64,000 bases of DNA from Prostheceraeus crozeri. Lineage: Eukaryota > Platyhelminthes > Polycladida > Euryleptidae. A program made the translations under genes and the position numbers. Below are positions 45,445-56,700 of the stretch, in pieces. The notes beneath the pieces were generated by a model, which saw only the letters and a program-made list of their open reading frames with translations, had not been told where the DNA came from and did no database searches. The stretch is taken from positions 62,001-126,000 of the forward strand of contig CAJQUW010007072.1 in assembly GCA_907163375.1 (NCBI GenBank). The letters are read 5' to 3'. How positions within the stretch are numbered: the first letter of the stretch is position 1; each line of letters opens with the position of its first letter.

Positions 45445-46195
45445 TCAGTAGACCAGAAATTTCCTTGTTCTGAATTACATAGGATGCCTCATCATTGGGG
45501 TTTTAAAGAATCTGCGGAATAATCAAGCATTCGCGAGTAATGCGTCATTCTCGACCAGGGTTGTCTAAAAATAGCTCCAGTTATTCAATGTTCTTTACCG
45601 ATTAGCTGCAATGCAGCATTTCCGACAATCGTACTTAAAATATTCGAAAACTTCATTAAAGCTGGTAAAAAGTAATTAAAAAATTGTAAAAAGCTAATTA
45701 AGATTTTGGAATTCCTTATTACATGGAACTAACTGCATCATGATAATTTGACTGAAATGATTGTCAATATATTTTCGTACATTAAAATCAATTGTATTTT
45801 AATAAGAGCTGATACTCAATATTACTGAAAATACCAATCTTGTAGAATCCTGAAAGCAATAAGTCTGTGATAATGCAGAATATGAATGTATTATGTAAGC
45901 ATTGTCAGTACACGTTCACACAATGGTCTGTTGGACAATTGGATTCCCTTTATAAGTTGTTTCAACAGATCGGACTGTCCCAATGCGGTTCCGCACCCTT
46001 GCCACCGCGCCGCAGACACGCGTTATCAAAAAATTAATTGCAATTAACTCTGGCTATGCAATCAAGTAATTGCAGTTAATTGAAGTCATCAATCAATATT
46101 ATTGCCACTTTTTCAATCAATTTATCAACTATTTATCAATGCCATTTTAATAGACTACTTCTTAATTTTGACTTTTTCCTTGATATTTCACTTTA
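45445..46195 (+). repeat. Long direct repeat K, right copy
   Basis: Counterpart of 41370-42045, with the same ordered boxes and a few insertions. One of these is an extra AAAAAGTAATTAAAAAATTGTAAAAAG duplication near 45.67 kb. The copies have diverged visibly, so the duplication is not recent. Neither copy has a TG...CA terminal pattern or reading frame that would prove an LTR origin. Confidence 0.6.
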
Positions 46196-48470
46196 ACGAA
46201 TAATGATAAATAGATATACATAATTTACAATCGCATAATAGCTTATTATCAATTTAGATAGTGACTTGAGTATACCCTCACACAGAACACAGAATAGTCA
46301 CACAGAGCATAAAGTAGATTTTCAAAACTTATCACATAAGAATTGTAATATGCATGTAGAGACAGTAAATGAGTTATGCACCAATCGGTTTCCAAAATGA
46401 ATAATAATAATCGTTTATTGAATATACATGTAGAAAGCTGGACAGAGCGAGTTGACGTACGTGGTACATAATCCTGAAAGCTGTCAGTTTGAGAATAACA
46501 GATATTAAGTAAGTTCAGTTTCTAAATAAATCACTGAAAGCGCGATATTTTTCCAATGCTATGATGATAAGTGGCGACGCCATTGCAACTAAAACTGCCA
46601 ATTGACGCAAATATATTCCCCATTGCAAATTGACCAATTAATTGCAATCAGTCGCAATGCAAATGATTTTTGACGACCACTGGTTGTATCCCTCCCAACT
46701 TGCAAAATTATTGCGATTCCTATATGTGAGATTGAGACCAAAATATTTATGTTGATTTTCCAAAAACGCGTGAATGGAAGCCGTGCTGCCTAACTGGTTT
46801 TGGTTGGCTAAAACCGGCTAAGCTGAGGCTTCGCCTTAATTTGAGAGGAAATCGGATGACTTCGGCCAATTTCTCGACCACCAAAAATTTCTAGAAATAG
46901 GTGTTCGTGGCCATTAAACATCGCACAGCTGATGAATATTCCTCTGAGAGCGCCACGCCGTTTATTTTAAGGAACTAACCGGTGCGTTTGGGTCGTGGAC
47001 AAAAATGAAAATAAATGCATTTTAGACTTACATGTCTATTTGACTCTGTCCCAACCTTGGTAATAGCGATGACCGCGTATTATACACATCTCCAAAATTT
47101 CTACATCGATTGTTTTCGCTACAAAAACATATAATTAGATAATAGGATACAACAATTCCAAAATAATGGATTTTTTCAAGTTGAATGACTTCCCACTCAT
47201 AGAATTCGGTTCCAATATTATATCCTTGTATGACTCCCTTGTAAGTGAGAAGTGAACCGAGGTCTCCCCGACCGGTACCACAGCTATTGCGCCGTCAGTT
47301 CGTCGTCATCCGGGTAAGTCGAACAGGCGATGTTATCAATGGACCAACCACCTACTGAAACGTTCGTTGAGGTCAGTGGTCGACTCCCTATGCAACAGGG
47401 CAACTGAGCGCTGACCTTTGACCGCAGGAATTCCAAGAAACGCAAAGCATCATTCATCAAATGTTTACATGAGACAAATTAGTGGAAGAACGTGTTTAAA
47501 TAATCATCAATCAGGATACTTGGAGCTTTTGTAGTAACATTAGACAATAAAGAATGCTACAATCACTCCATTTGAGCCTCTCAGGTGAATCGGGCGAAGG
47601 CATAACCCTTACATTTACTATCATGATTTCAAGAGCTTGTCGTCATAAAGCTCCTTTCATGCAGTCATTCACCTTCGGATATGAACTATCACTAACTGCA
47701 GTGCATCATTTGTCATAATAATTATTCTTCAATTACACATCCTGTCTTGAATCGAGAATATGAATCCTTGAGTTAAGTAAATTGTTGTCGATAAAATGCT
47801 TCATTATTTGTTTCCGTGAGGAAAAGACTTCTACAGCGTACAGTTATGATTGATGGCAAATGGTCTAATTCCTCCTACACAACGCACTTTAATATTTACA
47901 ATGTAACATTCAAATCTTTTCTACAGGCGTCGACAGATTTCGCATTAGGTTTGGAGCCGTGTAATGTTCGTACTGGTGAAAGGACATCCAGTTTATTACG
48001 CCTGGGAATTGGCCTGGTTTGTTTCTGTGACGAGCTTCCCTTTGGATTGACTGTCGACTAGTACTTCCTCCATCGGCGAGACAGTCTGTTGTTAGTACGA
48101 ACAAGTGGTAATACAAATCCTACTAATTGTTACAAATGGTTCAAATCTCATTCATAGATTTGGCGATTTCTATGTAAAAACATCAACAAAACACCGTGAA
48201 TGGATCATTTTATATTTCATGTCATCTCCTCGAATGCGAATAATGTTTTCTATGACTCAAAAAAGTCAAACGAAGTACAAGTTCATTTGTAGACCAAACA
48301 ATAAAATGTGGTAGGATGTCTAGGCTCGCATAAAAGTTGAAAAGTAGAGAAGAGATAAACAATTAAAATGTTTAACTCGGAGTCTTTTCTACGATGACAA
48401 TGAAAAACAAGCTACTAACCTTAGATTAAACAATTGAATCAGCTGAACTGAGCTTCATAGATATTGTTGG
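46196..48470. other. 2.3 kb without a recognisable gene
   Basis: Moderately GC-richer stretches occur at about 46.78-46.98 and 47.26-47.43 kb but hold no frame or motif that could be named. The 81-codon frame at 47816-48061 is unrecognised. Confidence 0.35.
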
Positions 48471-48479
48471 GGAGAACTT

Positions 48480-48815
48480 AAGATCGATCTGAAATGCCCA
48501 TAGACAATTGAGGAGTAGAAAAGGGTTTTACTCATAAATATTTGATAGAAATGCCAATAAATAACTAGAAGAATTCTTCAAAAACATCGATGAGGAGATC
48601 TTATGGACATCGAGCTGTACATATAGAACTAATAGACATCGTTCATAAGCCACCATGTACATCGATCAGAAGTACTCATAAACATCAATCAGAAGTTGAT
48701 TGGCATGGGTTATTGACATTTAGTGGAGAGTGCTCATAGACATCGATCAGAAGTCTTCATAGATATCCAGAAGGAGAATTCATGAATATCGAGGATAGGT
48801 CTTCAAAGACATTTA
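48480..48815. repeat. Degenerate tandem repeat with ATAGACATCGATCAGAAGT-like units
   Basis: Related words (ACATCGATCAGAAGT, ACATCAATCAGAAGT, CATAGACATCGATCAGAAG, ATATCCAGAAGGAG, GACATCGAGCTG) recur about every 20-33 bp, roughly ten times. Indels make the period irregular. It looks like an old minisatellite that is no longer being homogenised. No frame. Confidence 0.6.
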
Positions 48816-49761
48816 ACAGCAATATAACATTAACATTTTTGAGGGCAACAATGTCGTACATTTGAGGGCGCCTGAAAATATCCTTCATTGTTGCCCGAAA
48901 AAATCTATGTCAATACTATTGTGTGCAATTGAAATGGTCTGAGCAGCAATGCTATGAATACATGTGCAGGTATACGCTGAGCTTTATTAAATATCCTTCA
49001 CATGCATAGATACATATATCATCATTGCGGGATGGATTGTTGCCTTCTTTTTTCCACGTTGCGACATAGCTAAATTGCGCACAGTACTCATCATTGTATT
49101 CATACAGTCACTCACCCAGTCAGCAGTCAACACACAGCAGGCAACGTTCCTGTCAATGACCATGTCTGGCCAGAAGCAACAACATCACTATAGAGCACTA
49201 CATTGTTTCTCGTCTGATTTCTCAAATCAAGTAGACAATTAATGAATTATCGTCGATAATCAATTGGCACTAATGGTTTGACAAGCCACTTCACTTTATT
49301 TGACTTTTGTCGATTGATTGGTAATGGTATGCAATTTAAACAAACATTGCTTTCAAATCATTCATTGCACCATTTGTCGTGCTACTGCATACATAATAAA
49401 TTATTAGCAGGACGACGCTGCGGTAAATGTGGCTTACTTGTTACTCTGCTACTTAACGCAGTGATTATGACCATATTTTCATCTCTATTGTCTTGCATGT
49501 ACAGTACTTCTAATACCTTGTCTCCATGCTTGTTATTATTATTACTGGCAAAATCATCATATTTCTTTCTTGATGTGTGCATTAATAATGCTAACTATGT
49601 GCCTGTGCTATCACTCAACACGGTCTAAAACAGAGCATTAAGGGCAAATAATTCAAAACACGTAGAAATATAGAGAAGCTAGACTTTTATTATAAAAGTT
49701 TCTAAACGCAATGAAAACTCTGGGCGTGACTCTTTTCGAAACAGCTTACTTATTGTGTAGA
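48816..49761. other. No recognisable feature
   Basis: The 116-codon frame at 49278-49628 is leucine- and serine-rich and unrecognised. Nothing else was seen before the LINE fragment. Confidence 0.35.
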
Positions 49762-50262
49762 ATTTGTAGACTTTTACTTCGATTACTCGGAGTGACACTC
49801 ACAAGCAATTTAAAGTGGGATTCGCATTTCGGTAACGTTTTGAGGAAATGCAACCAAAGATTGTATGCACTTCGAATTTTGAAGCCTATTTGTGACCAAC
49901 AGCAGCTAAAAATTGTGTATTACTGTCTAACACGAAGTATATTGTGTTATGGCTCTCCTTTGTTTGCTTCATTGCCGCAGAAAATTCTTGACAAAATTGA
50001 TTCTTTTAATTGGAGATGCCACCGTATTATTCACGAGAGTGACTGTAATTGTCTGATATCCTCTCCATTCAAAGACGTTTTATGCATGGATGCTGTAAAA
50101 CTTTTCTTTGAGGCCGAGAAGTCACTTTCCCATCCTCTTCATAACATCATCCCTGCGCGTTTCCCCCGTTCGAGCCAGTATCATATTGAATTCACTCGAA
50201 CTTTAAGAAGACATTCAACCTTTCCAGCATATATACCTTCATTATTGAATTCTTTCAACTGA
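49762..50262 (+). pseudogene. LINE reverse transcriptase C-terminal fragment (CR1/Jockey-like), intact frame
   Basis: A single open frame ends at 50262 and encodes the thumb and C-terminal part of a non-LTR reverse transcriptase. Seen: LLGVTLTSNLKWDSHF, CNQRLYALRILKPICD, SILCYGSPLFASLPQKIL, WRCHRIIHESDCNC, HPLHNIIPARFPRSS and the terminal TRTLRRHSTFPAYIPSLLN. The upstream palm domain is absent, and homology stops near 49765, consistent with 5' truncation on insertion. No stop interrupts the homologous part, so it is younger or luckier than the LINE remnant at 1.7-2.1 kb. It would have transposed only with help; as it stands it is a dead fragment. Confidence 0.8.
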
Positions 50263-50887
50263 CAATCCGCACATGCGCATGTACTATGGGTGAATTGGAA
50301 GCTGAGAATATCAGCTATCGAATTGTGCTAAACAGGTTTAGGCTAGAAATCTCGAAAATTGATAAAACTCAAATGAAGCAATTTCCATCTTCTGCTTTTT
50401 ATGTCTCTTACAGAATTTTTGCTGTGTCACTGATCTCAATTTTGGCTATAAATCTCTTCAATGGTTGCTGTTTACGAAGCCAGCCTATCTGAATCGACTG
50501 AGGAGTTACTTATGAGTACATAAAGAGATAAGATTAATTAATGGATGGAACACAACTCAAATATCCGTATGTAATTTATAGATTGAAATAAATTGAATAA
50601 ATATTTCAAATAAAATTCTACAGTTCCACGCAACTTCAAATGTGCTGACTTTTACGCTGATCTACGTCTTACACACACCCAATGAATTCAGATGATTGAG
50701 GAAATGCTTAGCGTTCAGTAGAATTAGCATAGCACTTGAATTCGATGTCTGCGGTATGACAGGGATCTCCGAGAAGTTATAATACAAAATGTTTGCAAAA
50801 ATTGGCAATATTCAGCAAGAAAATGTTATAACTTTGACTTCCCAGCAGACCAAGCGTAAAACTAATAGTCACAGAAACGTCGCTCGT
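50263..50887. other. No recognisable feature
   Basis: The 68-codon frame at 50286-50492 has no motif; it may overlap the LINE 3' untranslated region. The remaining sequence is A+T-rich spacer. Confidence 0.4.
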
Positions 50888-51613
50888 GTCCGGCTGCCAG
50901 AACGAGTTTCTGCAGGGAACGAGGCCGAAAGTGAGACTTTCACAGAATGATGCACACCCTATACATACTACGAATCGGAACTTCTGCCGAGTTCTAGTGA
51001 GTTCCTCTTCTTGTCAGACAGGATCAAAGAAAAACACATATGAATCCAATGGGACGCAGATTGCAGTTTTGGCCAAAATGAAATTTTGTATGTTTTCACT
51101 AATTAAGCGAAAAGTACTAAGTCCAGAGTCATGAATTTTGGTGTTGAATGTCTTCAGGTCATTTCCTATGATGTGCATGTGATATTACAGTATGCTTCTG
51201 ATCGACAATGTGTGTGAGAATGTGGTTGAATGTGGATAAAGTAGCTCAAAATGTTTGTGTTTGACGACATTAAGAGGCTCGCCAAATCTGAGTGTGTTTA
51301 GCTTTATAGACAGGGCTGCATGAACATGAAAGGAAATGGCCTGAAGACATCCCATGTCAAAAATTATGACTCTGGGCTCAGTACTTTTTGTTTAATCAGA
51401 GAAAACTTAGAAAATTTCGTTTTAGCCAAAAGCTGCTATCTGCGTCCCATTGGATTAACATGTGTTTTTCTTTGATCCTGTCTGTCAAGAAGAGGAACTC
51501 ACTAGAACTCGGCAGACGTGCAGACTCGTAGTAGGCATATAGTGTACATCATTCTGTGAAAGTCTCATTTTCGGCCTCATTCCCTGCAGAAACTCGTTCT
51601 GGCTGCCGCACTA
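50888..51613. mobile_element. Foldback family A, complete copy A2 (726 bp)
   Basis: Reference copy of the family. The left arm (about 50888-51180) and right arm (about 51320-51613) are near-complete reverse complements. Ends are GTCCGGCTGCCAGAACGAG and CTCGTTCTGGCTGCCGCAC. Inner boxes include GAAAGTGAGACTTTCACAGA, TCTGCCGAGTTCTAGTGAG, TTGTCAGACAGGATCAAAGA and ATGTCTTCAGGTCATTTCCT. The loop is about 130 bp. No transposase is encoded, as in MITEs. Its length equals that of copy A3, so both descend from one template with few indels. A clean target duplication is not visible. Confidence 0.85.
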
Positions 51614-52511
51614 TCGGCCGGTTTAGCTTTAAGAGGACCACGGCAAGGAAATGGTTAATTAAGAAGTGCAGTTGACTTTGGACGATACTTTCATAACCGC
51701 AGACACTATCTTGTTGATTAACAGCTGATGATGAACTATTAGAAATGCAGAATTATCTGTTGTGTGCATGAATATCCGAAACACTCTCTTAGAATATTTC
51801 ACAGAAGGCAGGAAATGAGCACAGCTACTTTCTATTCTTATCATTCACTTCATTAAAACAAGGGACACCCGTGGGAATGGCAGAAACTGCTCAGAAAGAT
51901 TTCTTAGTTTACTGTGCTTCATTGAGACAAAGTTGAATAAGAACAGAAATCTTTCATGGTTTGACGGTTTGTATGCTGTCCACACGAACCATTGTTGTAA
52001 TATGATTGTAATCAAAGACAATCTTAAGAAACAATGAAAAAAATAGATAATCAAAAAGTAAATGATCGTTACTCTTTTCTTGTCTATCTCACCTATTTGC
52101 CTAAGCCTCTGCTACTTTCATAATCCACAATGAGGTAAACAGAAAGTCTGTGAGGTATCTCTGCTCTTCTGAGTAAATGGGGTATGAGTGACATAAATTT
52201 CTTATTTCAATTTTCTTATGTTTTCAATTTCGGCATTATATTGCAGAGTCTAATTTCTTGTTCGAATGAATTAACAAACAGTATTAAAACCATGCCAAAT
52301 GTAACAGATTAGCGACGTTGTTGAACTTTCACTTATTAATTAAAGGCGATTTAAGTATGTGCATTTCCACATGTTCTTACTAGTTATTTCACATTTTTTA
52401 TATCTTTTAATCTTTCTCTACTTTTATAACGTCAGTATTGATACATCCATATGACCAATGCAAGTATACAAAATGTGTGTACTTCGGTTCATTTCATCAT
52501 TGCAGTCGCGA
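51614..52511. other. No recognisable feature
   Basis: Short minus-strand frames at 51659-51844 and 51845-52054 have no motif. A+T-rich. Confidence 0.4.
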
Positions 52512-52563
52512 CTCGCTACATCGAACCTCGCGAGATCCATGCAAAAAGGTTCGCTATAGCGAG
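52512..52563. other. Hairpin with CTCGCTA...TAGCGAG arms
   Basis: CTCGCTACATCGAACC pairs with GGTTCGCTATAGCGAG (16 bp, two mismatches) across a 20-nt loop. It is locally GC-richer than the neighbourhood. Possibly the remnant of a small inverted-repeat element. Confidence 0.5.
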
Positions 52564-53084
52564 GAAGGGGTTATAAAACATGAAAAAATGAAATCATATT
52601 TTTACTTTTCTCTACTGTGAATTTGGGGTGCCTTGAATTCAAAAAAGAATGGATCAATAAATAGTCCGGGAGCTACTGACACTTTCTTCCTCAATTCGTG
52701 CACAAAGGGATTCGTGCATGGATTTGTAGATCTTGAAACGCTGAATACAAAAATCAAATTATTGAGTGTCACAGCCAGTCGCTCTCGGTCATAGGTAAGT
52801 AAGGTTAAAGGATTCCCATTGGAATCCAATGGTAAAATTCAAGAAATATCTATGGATTGTGAAACACTTGGCAATTTTCCTACATTTTCTTTTGCAGAAA
52901 AGAAACTATTTATCAGAATCGCATGAAATTTGAAATATAATTGAGGTCAGAACATCAACTTCGATATAAAAGTTGAAGCGAGTCACATGATTCAGTATTT
53001 GATATCTGAGAGCCTCTACAGAATAAGTAAATTTCATGTTTTGACTTAATTTTGGCTATTTTTGCCTGGCTACACTGACATGGC

Positions 53085-53132
53085 AACGGTACCACCTTCC
53101 CATTGTCAACCATTGGGGAGGTGGTACCGTTT
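53085..53132. other. Near-perfect 48-nt hairpin
   Basis: AACGGTACCACCTTCCCA pairs with TGGGGAGGTGGTACCGTT, an 18-bp stem with one G-T wobble position, and the stem can extend by ATTG/CATT next to a short loop. It is far more stable than expected of this A+T-rich sequence. It could be a structured RNA, a strand-switch product of replication or a small foldback. Confidence 0.6.
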
Positions 53133-53212
53133 CGGTGCAGTTGTGATGACAATACATGTTCAAGACGTTTTTCTAAAGCACATGTCCGTTCTAGTTATAT
53201 AAATTGATAAGA

Positions 53213-53420
53213 ATAAAACCTCTAGAATGGAAGTAAAGCAATACACAATAGTGGCACAAAAACCGCTGGCATTTTCACTTAGATACACTTCTTAACGGCT
53301 GTCTCATTGGGCTAGAATCAGTCACGAAATTCTAAACTTTTCATTGGTGATCCATGCCCCAACATAGTTTCCCCTACTGTACCACGACCTTGAGTCAATT
53401 TCCATTCTAGTCAACTTCAG
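53213..53420 (-). repeat. Dispersed repeat family D, copy D2
   Basis: Reverse-complement counterpart of 33698-33935. It lies immediately beside family C copy C3 (53450-53800), whereas D1 and C2 lie 2.5 kb apart, so the two families are probably independent elements. Confidence 0.6.
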
Positions 53421-53449
53421 ATAACCCCTAAAGAAGTATATAGTAGGTA

Positions 53450-53800
53450 GAGAGTCGACTCAAATAAGTATCTGCATACAGCAAACATTTTTATATAAAA
53501 AGATTCAGTCTTTTTCAGAGATTACGAATATACGGTCCAAAAAAATCAGTTGATTTAAAAAGTTGAATTTTTGCATGTTTATATACTACCGAGATGAAGC
53601 CACTTTATAAGTAGTATGAAAGTTGTATATCAATAGGGATGAATATTTTCTAACAAGCATCTTAATTAAGCGGAAATTAAGCTGTTGATTATGGAAATTT
53701 CATGAGCTATATTATAATACAAGTCCCTGCAAGTCTTCAAGGAAAAGTTGAGATCTCATTAATATGCTTCTTGGCTGGGATGTCATGTTTTTAATTCAAT
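53450..53800 (-). repeat. Dispersed repeat family C, copy C3
   Basis: Reverse-complement counterpart of 36402-36745, including GAGTCGACTC, TATATACTACCGAGATGA, CATCTTAATTAAGCGGAAAT and CTTCTTGGCTG at its outer edge. No coding capacity. Confidence 0.6.
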
Positions 53801-54788
53801 TTTCAGTGGCATGATTTTATGATTCACAAGTCGTCATTTCCTGAATCTGAAGAGCAATGTGGACCCATTTATATCTTTTAAATACAATTTTTATGATTAG
53901 TTTCTTTGATTGCGATGTTTCGATCCGTGGCTGGCAGTTTGTGACTATGATCACGCTTAAGAAAATAATCTTACCATAATAAGACTGAGCTTTGAAGTAA
54001 TAGTAACCCATCGAATTGCTAATTTAGCAAACCATATTACCTCTCCAAGGTTGTCATGGCATGGAGGATTTGTGCATTACTTTCCTTTCTTATGTATTAC
54101 TATCATAATCAGTCAAATTCGTGTACATTTCTACAGAAGTGCAAAAATTTGCGTATCTCACATGTGGTGCTGGGTCTCAACTCTATCGGGTCTTTTCTAT
54201 CGTCTCACTGTAAATATTTATAGCTCATAATGAATGCTAATATTGAATTAATGTGCACAATACCACATGATGAGTTCAATAATGTTCACAGGAGAAGGCA
54301 AATAGTCAATTATGTAACTGATGACGCAAATAGTTAGAGTGCGTCATAAAATAGCCGTGGAAATTCTCATGCAACAAACAGCACCTCATTTTCACACAAA
54401 ATACAATCATTGAGCAACCGGACAAGTTCAATTTGCATATGGACTTTATAAATTAAAAATGCAGATGTGCTTTTGCTATTTGCAGAATCACAGACCTAAT
54501 TATTTTCACGAAGATTTAAGTCAACTTTTCAGTACGAGGAGCGATATGGTTGTCGAGAGAATGCAGCGATCGAGACAATGATATCGCTGAGAGTAATGAA
54601 AAGGACTTTTTAATCGAGTGAAGGTGATTGATTTCTATGCATACATCTACATCTGGAATATGTAAGATATCTTAGCGTTCTATTTGTCGGCCACACCATG
54701 GCCATACCTTGACATTAAGAAGTCTATGGCCATACTAAGAAATGCACAAGATTTCTATCCATGGACTAGGAATAGACATAGGCACCAA
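53801..54788. other. No recognisable feature
   Basis: A+T-rich sequence without a recognisable frame or repeat. Confidence 0.4.
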
Positions 54789-54830
54789 ACATTGCAAAGA
54801 AGACTTTCAATTTATGTTTGATCAGAACTA

Positions 54831-56700
54831 CACCATTTCCAGTTTAATTTCAGACAACATCAACTATATTTCAGATATCATCACTTTAATTTCAGATGCA
54901 TCAGTTTAGTTTCAGTCCCCGTCACCTATATTTCAGATATCATCAAATTAATTTCAGCTATGGTAATTTATATTTCAGACAAGGTCAATTTAATTTCAGA
55001 TATGACTCCGCTTATTGATCCATTGGGGCCTACTGTTCTTGACATACAAAAATTGAAAGCGCTGATGCAGCAGATAGGCCCATCATATCACAACTATGCG
55101 CATGCATCTTCATGCAAATGCACGTTGAAACTAAAATAGCGAAAAAGAAGCCTGTATTCGCAATCTGGAATCAGTGTCTCCTTTGGACATGAAATGCTTC
55201 GAAGCAATCATATGACACTATAGCCATAAAATATTCTCTGCTTTTATTATAATTCCTTGTATATCGCTACTTCTCCCATACTGTTTTTCCCTGAAGACTT
55301 GAACATAGATGATAAAACTACATTTCGCTTGCATCACTTGCTATATATTTGCATTTCAAAATAAATTTGAACACAAAAAACTTTTCAAAAAGTCATCAAA
55401 AGTCACATGCCGACTTGCATATCTTGCAAGTCTATGGCTCTCGAATGGAAGGACAGAAAATGATTGAAGCAACGAAGACAGTCTTGCATTGATACTTGCG
55501 TCACAGCATGATTGACTTCGTCTTCCAATCGGCGCATTCTTTGCTCACCAAGGGGTATTTCTCCTGCCGTAACTGGAGGATTGCCCAATGCAGTCTTGAC
55601 ATGATTCTTTATTTTGCTCCAAATATTCTCAATTGGATTAAGCATACACGAATAAGGAGATAGTCTAAGCAATTCTGCACCATTGAATTCAGGTTCTTCA
55701 AAGACCCTTTCAAATCGACAATGGCATGGGGCATTGTCGGAAATCACAACTACAGAATTCAAATCATGTCCGGCAGAGCTGTGCGCTCTCAGCATGGAGC
55801 GAAGCCACTCATTGGCGTCATCGGCCTTAAAATTGCTTCGACGCGTGGTAAAGCCAGTCAGTCCAGTGGACATCATCCCTGAGATTAGGTGTAAATTTGG
55901 ACCTTTTGAATTTGGCAGAATTATTTTTGCCCGATCACGTCGGCGAGACCAACATTTTGTCCTTTTGCAAAACAGGTTGAAGTTTGCTTCGTCAACGAAT
56001 ATCAGCTGCCTGCCGTCTCTTAGGTACTCCGACATCTGAAGACAACATTCTCTCCACTTAGTCTTGTTTTGATCGCTGTTCATTGACTGTGTCTCTTTAT
56101 GGATTTTCTTCAATGTCATGATATGACCATCCAAATAATTGCCAACAGTGGAGACAGAGACGGAGGTGCTGAACGCTTGGCGAATCCTTTCTGCAGCCTG
56201 CTTCAGGGTCGTTTGACTGTTCTCTTCAAACCATGAGATTACGGTTTGTATCTGCTCAGATGAAAGCTTTTTCGTCTTGTATCCACCACGTTTCTTGAAT
56301 TGAATTCGATTTTGACGAATCCAATGATACGCTGTCTTCTTGTTGATTTTTAGCAAACGTGCTGTACCTATCCAGTCGTCACCACTGTCAGCTGCAGAAA
56401 GGATTCGCTCTCTATCAGTGAATGAATGAATGCCTTGAGTAGCTGCCTCTCACTGTTGGCTCATCCACACTGTCGTCAATGCTTAACGTGTCAGACATCT
56501 TGTCATCAGAAAATCCTGCCAAATTGTGATTTAAAGCATTTGAAATCTGATCACAATATTTGAAATACAAATGCTTTGAAGATTTTCGAGGATATCTACC
56601 TCAGACAGGTAGCAGATGAAATATAATTGATATCTTCTGAAATTAAAATGATGATATCTGAAATATAACTGATCAATCTGAAATTAAACTGGAAATGGTG
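54831..56700 (-). mobile_element. IS630/Tc1/mariner-superfamily transposon, 1.87 kb, nearly intact
   Basis: TA dinucleotides border it at 54829-54830 and 56701-56702. Both ends begin CACCATTTCCAGTTTAATTT followed by CAGA, an exact inverted repeat of about 24 bp. Inward, similarity continues as a ladder of TTTCAG motifs. Eight lie at the left end (54848, 54869, 54890, 54910, 54931, 54952, 54973, 54994). Three clear inverse copies lie at the right end (56637, 56658, 56678), with weaker TGAAAT copies further in. One minus-strand transposase gene fills the rest. Such subterminal arrays are plausible transposase binding sites, but this is inferred from spacing alone. Confidence 0.85.
55403..56498 (-). 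pseudogene. D-D-35-E transposase, intact catalytic core, N-terminal frameshift
   Basis: DDE transposase of the IS630/Tc1/mariner superfamily. The main frame runs from an in-frame TTG codon at 56356 to TGA at 55403-55405 (317 residues). It holds a helix-turn-helix (LLKINKKTAYHWIRQNR), a second helical domain, and the triad in LIFVDEANF (D122), VVVISDNAPCH (D207) and LNPIENIW (E243). There are 35 residues between D207 and E243, unlike the 34 of Tc1. The likely native start is the ATG at 56496-56498; it opens MSDTLSIDDSVDEPT. It loses frame at a CATTCATTCATTCA run near 56425-56440, where one extra 4-bp unit would explain the shift. Otherwise uninterrupted. Resembles reported DD35E groups, but assignment needs phylogeny. 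Confidence 0.85.

Noticed and set aside
41370..46195. LTR retrotransposon
   Set aside because: Direct repeats are present, but there are no TG...CA ends, primer-binding site, polypurine tract or gag/pol remnants by eye.
55683..56039. 118-codon plus-strand frame
   Set aside because: It is the antisense shadow of the D-D-35-E transposase.
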